From Microbulbifer variabilis (GTDB lineage Bacteria; Pseudomonadota; Gammaproteobacteria; Pseudomonadales; Cellvibrionaceae), in the NCBI RefSeq assembly GCF_020524905.1, contig NZ_JAIVKI010000003.1, forward strand, positions 186,001-250,000: a stretch of 64,000 nucleotides of DNA. The letters are read 5' to 3'. How positions within the stretch are numbered: the stretch's first letter is position 1; every line of letters begins with the position of its first letter. This document shows, piece after piece, positions 61,240 through 64,000 of this stretch. The translations under genes and the position numbers were made by a program. Below the pieces are notes generated by a model. It made no database searches, was not told where the DNA came from, and was given only the letters and a program-made list of their open reading frames with translations.

Positions 61240-61737
61240 ATGGATTTACCGATGTTGAATAAAACAACCGTACTAATAATATGCCTGTTTATCCTTATCG
61301 CAGGCAGTTGGGGGTTCACTGAAGCTAACGGAATGTTGGCTGATATGAAAATATCGAAGGCACCAGTTTTTACTGAGGCCAAAATTGTAGAGAGTGATTC
61401 GTACACTCGTACAAAAAAAGGTAGGACAACAGTTAGGTATACGATTGTCTATTCATTTTTTGTTGATAACCAAGAGTTTAAGAGAAAAATTTCTCTTGTA
61501 AATGGTGAGGGCGAGAAGGCTGTAGAGAGAGGCGTTTTGGATATTGCTTACTATAAGGAAAATCCAAATGTAAATAAGCTCGCGAGTAATTACGATAGTC
61601 AGTCCAGTATGTCTGGGATGATCTGGGCTCTTCTTAAGTTGTCACTATTGTCTCTTGGGGCGGCTGCCTTTGCCGGTTTTATATTAGCTCTTAAATTCGG
61701 TTGGTTAAAAAAAGATGAGCCCGTTGCTCAGAGTTGA
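61240..61737 (+). CDS. DUF3592-like membrane protein
   Basis: A 165-residue protein from 61240; alternatives are the ATG at 61189 (182 residues) or 61252. One membrane segment is near the N-terminus and one near residues 125-150. Between them lies a periplasmic or extracellular beta-type domain (TEAKIVESDSYTRTKKGRTTVRYTIVYSFFVDNQEF) with a closing IAYYKENPNVNKL typical of DUF3592. The function is not known. It ends with a good terminator. It sits in the AT-rich accessory part of the window. Confidence 0.7.
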   Translation: MDLPMLNKTTVLIICLFILIAGSWGFTEANGMLADMKISKAPVFTEAKIVESDSYTRTKKGRTTVRYTIVYSFFVDNQEFKRKISLVNGEGEKAVERGVLDIAYYKENPNVNKLASNYDSQSSMSGMIWALLKLSLLSLGAAAFAGFILALKFGWLKKDEPVAQS

Positions 61738-61802
61738 CATGATAGAACTAATTAAAGTTTGATGCTGTAGTTTGTAGCCTAATCTTAGAGTAGATATATC
61801 GG

Positions 61803-61831
61803 AGCCCGCCTTGTGCGGGCTTTTGTATTTT
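61803..61831 (+). terminator. Rho-independent terminator
   Basis: The stem AGCCCGC/GCGGGCT has a 5-nt loop, followed by TTTG and a further T-rich tract. It ends the DUF3592-like gene. Confidence 0.85.
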
Positions 61832-61905
61832 TAGTCTTCAATTTTCTGTATTTGACGTAGCTCTTTTGAGAGTCGTTTTTTTCTTACCTCTGCAAGCGGA
61901 AATTT

Positions 61906-62040
61906 ATGAACGGTATTCTGCAAAGAATCACCTACGAACCTAGTACTGCATTGGGGCGGCTGAGGATACGCGACTGTGTATTTTATAAGGTGGAACGGCC
62001 AAAGTTGGGAAATTGTCCGTTCGAGGACTGTATTTCTTAA
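61906..62040 (+). CDS. Small open frame, 44 residues, doubtful
   Basis: An ATG with a GCGGA-type site begins a 44-residue frame (MNGILQRITYEPST... ending in CPFEDCIS). It has three cysteines and no recognised motif. It may be a remnant or chance frame in an otherwise non-coding stretch. Confidence 0.2.
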   Translation: MNGILQRITYEPSTALGRLRIRDCVFYKVERPKLGNCPFEDCIS

Positions 62041-62266
62041 GGGATTTATCCCTGCAAGCCCTATAACTCGCCCAGGTTTCTCGATGTGTAGGAGCTGCAG
62101 GAAGTCCCTGGTCGTTCAAAAACCCTGATCCAAACGGCAAATTACTTTATAGATGTACAGGTTTGTATTGGTTCTAGCCTGGCGTCAGGATGTTGTTGGG
62201 TGACGTAATCCCGCAGAGCAATACAGCAGTTGAGAGAGCTGTTGCCACCTGAGTTTGACCTAACAA

Positions 62267-62626
62267 TTGCACACACTGTGCCGGAGAATCCGCGATGGGT
62301 TTCGATCTGGAGTGAAGGGTTTGTTTGCAGGCCTAGAGCCTGTGGGCAAAGTGTTGGATGCCACTGTAAATACCTTGGATGGGATGTGTTTTACCAATGA
62401 GGAAAAATCCCCTTGGTATCTCAAATACCTGGAAGCCAAGCATTCGTAGAACCGGGCGCGAAGATTAATTGCCTTTCTTGTGATACTGGTTTTATCGGCG
62501 GCTATGGCTTTCAAGGCGCCTTCTGTAGTGGATCTAAAGGGCCTTATGGTTGATGTGGTTGTGCATCATTACAGTGTCATCATCGATTTCTACATTGTGA
62601 AGTTTTGGTTGCCCGAGTGGAAGTAA
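62267..62626 (+). pseudogene. Open frame split by an in-frame TAG
   Basis: Reading from 62267, 60 codons run to TAG at 62447-62449. The same frame then stays open for another 58 codons to TAA at 62624. The first part (VKGLFAGLEPVGKVLDATVN, then WYLKYLEAKHS) is amphipathic. The second part holds a hydrophobic segment (RRLIAFLVILVLSAAMAF) and ends in FYIVKFWLPEWK. No ATG with a ribosome site marks the start, and a TAA lies just upstream. This could be a decayed small membrane-protein gene. The family is not recognised. The rest of 61832-62770 holds nothing else I can support. Confidence 0.35.
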
Positions 62627-62770
62627 TAACCTCATTTTATGGGAGGGATAGTGTGACCATTAAAATGCGATACTTGGCATAATTTTACTGGTTAAGAAAT
62701 ATAGGACCGAATTAATGGCCTAATCTGCTAATTGGGTATTTTGTCTTTCGAATCAATGCAGCGTGACACT

Positions 62771-63535
62771 ATGCAAAACAAAGCTTTGAAGTTCTTTCTC
62801 CTGTTTTCCATTCTGCTAGGAACAGCAATATTTGCTCGTGCGTCTGAGTTAACAGTTGCTATAGCCTATGATGCGCCTCCTTATGTGATGGATCATGCGA
62901 AGCGAGGGCTTGAGGTTGATATAATCACCCAGTCACTCCCAGGGTACTCAATTAAGTTCTCACAGATGGGGTGGGGCCAAATTCAAGATGCCATTGAAAA
63001 GGGCCTGGCTAATGCTGAAACCAACGTGGATGAACATGATGACAAGGGGCGCCATTATTATTCAAATATCTATATTGGTTTTGTTAACCATGCAATTAGT
63101 CGAAAAAGTGAAAATATGAAAATAAATGGTGTGAATGACCTGGTTGGGCACCATGTTATCGCATGGGAGGGCGCTCATCAGGATTTGGGTCCCGAGTTTG
63201 AACGTCTTTTTTCACCTGGGGCGGCGGGTAGCAAGAACTATATCGAGATACCAAATTCACAAGAGCAAGTTAGTGAGTTTTGGAAAAAGAAAAATTCTAT
63301 CGCCATTATTGACGAAAGTATTTTTGCTTACTTTTCTTCTAAAGAAGGACACTCAATGGAGGATGTGGATACTCACAAAGTCTTCCTGCCAGTATCTAAA
63401 TTTAGGATGGCATTTAAAGATGAAAAGACTAGGAATGATTTTAATGATGGTTTAACCCGTCTATGCTCTACAGGTAAGTATGCGGCTTTATTAAAGAAAT
63501 ATGGTGTGCCGGAAAAGGCAAATATTTGCCAGTAA
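62771..63535 (+). CDS. Periplasmic solute-binding protein, family 3 type
   Basis: A 254-residue protein from 62771. The signal peptide (MQNKALKFFLLFSILLGTAIFARA) is cleaved before SEL. The mature part opens LTVAIAYDAPPYVM and includes a second lobe with FRMAFKDEKTRNDFNDGLTRLCSTGKYAALLKKYGV, matching the amino-acid-type extracellular binding fold. There is no permease or ATPase next to it, so it is an orphan receptor or sensor. In-frame starts at 62756 and 62732 exist but lack better ribosome sites. Confidence 0.8.
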   Translation: MQNKALKFFLLFSILLGTAIFARASELTVAIAYDAPPYVMDHAKRGLEVDIITQSLPGYSIKFSQMGWGQIQDAIEKGLANAETNVDEHDDKGRHYYSNIYIGFVNHAISRKSENMKINGVNDLVGHHVIAWEGAHQDLGPEFERLFSPGAAGSKNYIEIPNSQEQVSEFWKKKNSIAIIDESIFAYFSSKEGHSMEDVDTHKVFLPVSKFRMAFKDEKTRNDFNDGLTRLCSTGKYAALLKKYGVPEKANICQ

Positions 63536-63577
63536 GCTGCTGAGCTTTTGTACTACAAATTCCATATTCTTTTATTG

Positions 63578-63602
63578 AACCGGCTATAAAGCCGGTTTTT
63601 TT
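63578..63602 (+). terminator. Rho-independent terminator
   Basis: The stem AACCGGC/GCCGGTT has a 6-nt loop and is followed by five T residues. It lies 43 bp after the solute-binding protein gene. Confidence 0.88.
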
Positions 63603-63768
63603 GTGCTCAAAATTTAGAAAAAATGAATACCTATATACACAGACTATCCCGCTTCTCATATAGCCCTACGGGAGCCCAGTCCTACAGTATTAGTTTTTAC
63701 TTCGTGAATTCGTAAGTGAGTGAGTTCAAGCGGTGAACACTGTAACTCAAGAAGCAGCGAGGGAGGCT

Positions 63769-63930
63769 ATGGTTCAAAAGATCGCCAGCGCAACTACCAC
63801 TGCTACGGCGGGTACTGCGGTTGTGAGTGGATACTCAGTACATGAAGTACTGGCACTGGGTGGTTTTCTGGTTTTTTTGGGTGGGTCCATTCTGGGGGGA
63901 GCCACTGTTGCCTTACCTCACTGGGGGTAG
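63769..63930 (+). CDS. Small hydrophobic protein, possible phage holin
   Basis: 53 residues from the ATG at 63769, where GAGGGAGG lies just upstream; a GTG at 63733 would add 12. A short polar N-terminus (MVQKIASATTTATAGTAVVSG) is followed by one hydrophobic segment (VLALGGFLVFLGGSILGGATVAL). Size and layout recall small phage holins in which a Thr/Ala-rich start precedes a single helix. The 3' part is rich in G and T homopolymers, so a sequencing frameshift could have altered the end. No lysis genes are visible before the window ends. Confidence 0.4.
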   Translation: MVQKIASATTTATAGTAVVSGYSVHEVLALGGFLVFLGGSILGGATVALPHWG

Positions 63931-64000
63931 CGGGAATTCCGACGGTGGCTATGCAAATTACCACTAGCAGGTGCCAGAAGTGGAGTAAGGTAAGGGGGGG

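Noticed and set aside
57170-64000. A second copy of the tRNA-Ala 3' end marking attR
   Set aside because: No matching 15-20 bp repeat was found by eye in the rest of the window.

Overview
The window comes from the chromosome of a marine-type gammaproteobacterium. The dnaX-ybaB-recR-rnd-ycgL-ycgN order, hrpA, gltX followed by tRNA-Ala, and many large TonB-dependent receptors fit a Microbulbifer or Cellvibrionales relative best. This is judged from gene content and protein style only; no database search was possible.

Layout. 1-4040: a TauE/SafE permease (cut by the window edge), a POT peptide symporter and a TPR/transglutaminase-like lipoprotein. 4158-15572: an AT-richer accessory block with two TonB-dependent receptors (TBDRs), two short 2OG-Fe(II) oxygenases, a TPR-sulfotransferase and a TPR-2OG oxygenase, plus a 480-bp non-coding stretch with interleaved inverted repeats. 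15796-20677: a FecI/FecR/STN-TBDR cell-surface signalling unit. 20914-25842: dnaX-ybaB-recR-rnd-ycgL-ycgN. The dnaX gene carries an A AAA AAG slippery heptamer in register, with an upstream Shine-Dalgarno-like element, predicted to yield tau and gamma. 25902-29609: two membrane proteins, a MoxR ATPase and a VWA protein. 29731-29757: a perfect TTAGGG-type repeat. 29769-35344: a second POT symporter and hrpA. 35578-37599: an HvfA/HvfB/HvfC-type RiPP operon (Cys-repeat precursor, MNIO/DUF692 enzyme, DUF2063 partner). 37775-45156: MlaA, a response regulator-phosphatase with an anti-anti-sigma partner, TerB, transaldolase, DusA, a GlpD-like oxidase and a GDPD-like protein.

45455-55202: a chaperone-usher pilus locus of the alpha (CS1/CFA-I-like) type. 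Two complete pilin-usher-adhesin triplets lie in tandem on the minus strand, but only one chaperone is present, on the plus strand. A short secreted protein beside it may be a divergent pilin.

55478-57169: gltX and tRNA-Ala(GGC). Immediately after the tRNA the DNA becomes AT-richer and carries short direct repeats, an unknown 413-aa protein, a tyrosine recombinase with a small excisionase-like gene, and a scatter of small, orphan or broken genes (DUF3592-like, solute-binding protein, holin-like). This looks like an integrated element with its left end at the tRNA; its right end was not found.

The most interesting units are the HvfABC operon, the double alpha-pilus locus with one chaperone, the TBDR/sulfotransferase/oxygenase block with its repeat-rich leader, the dnaX frameshift signal, and the tRNA-linked island.
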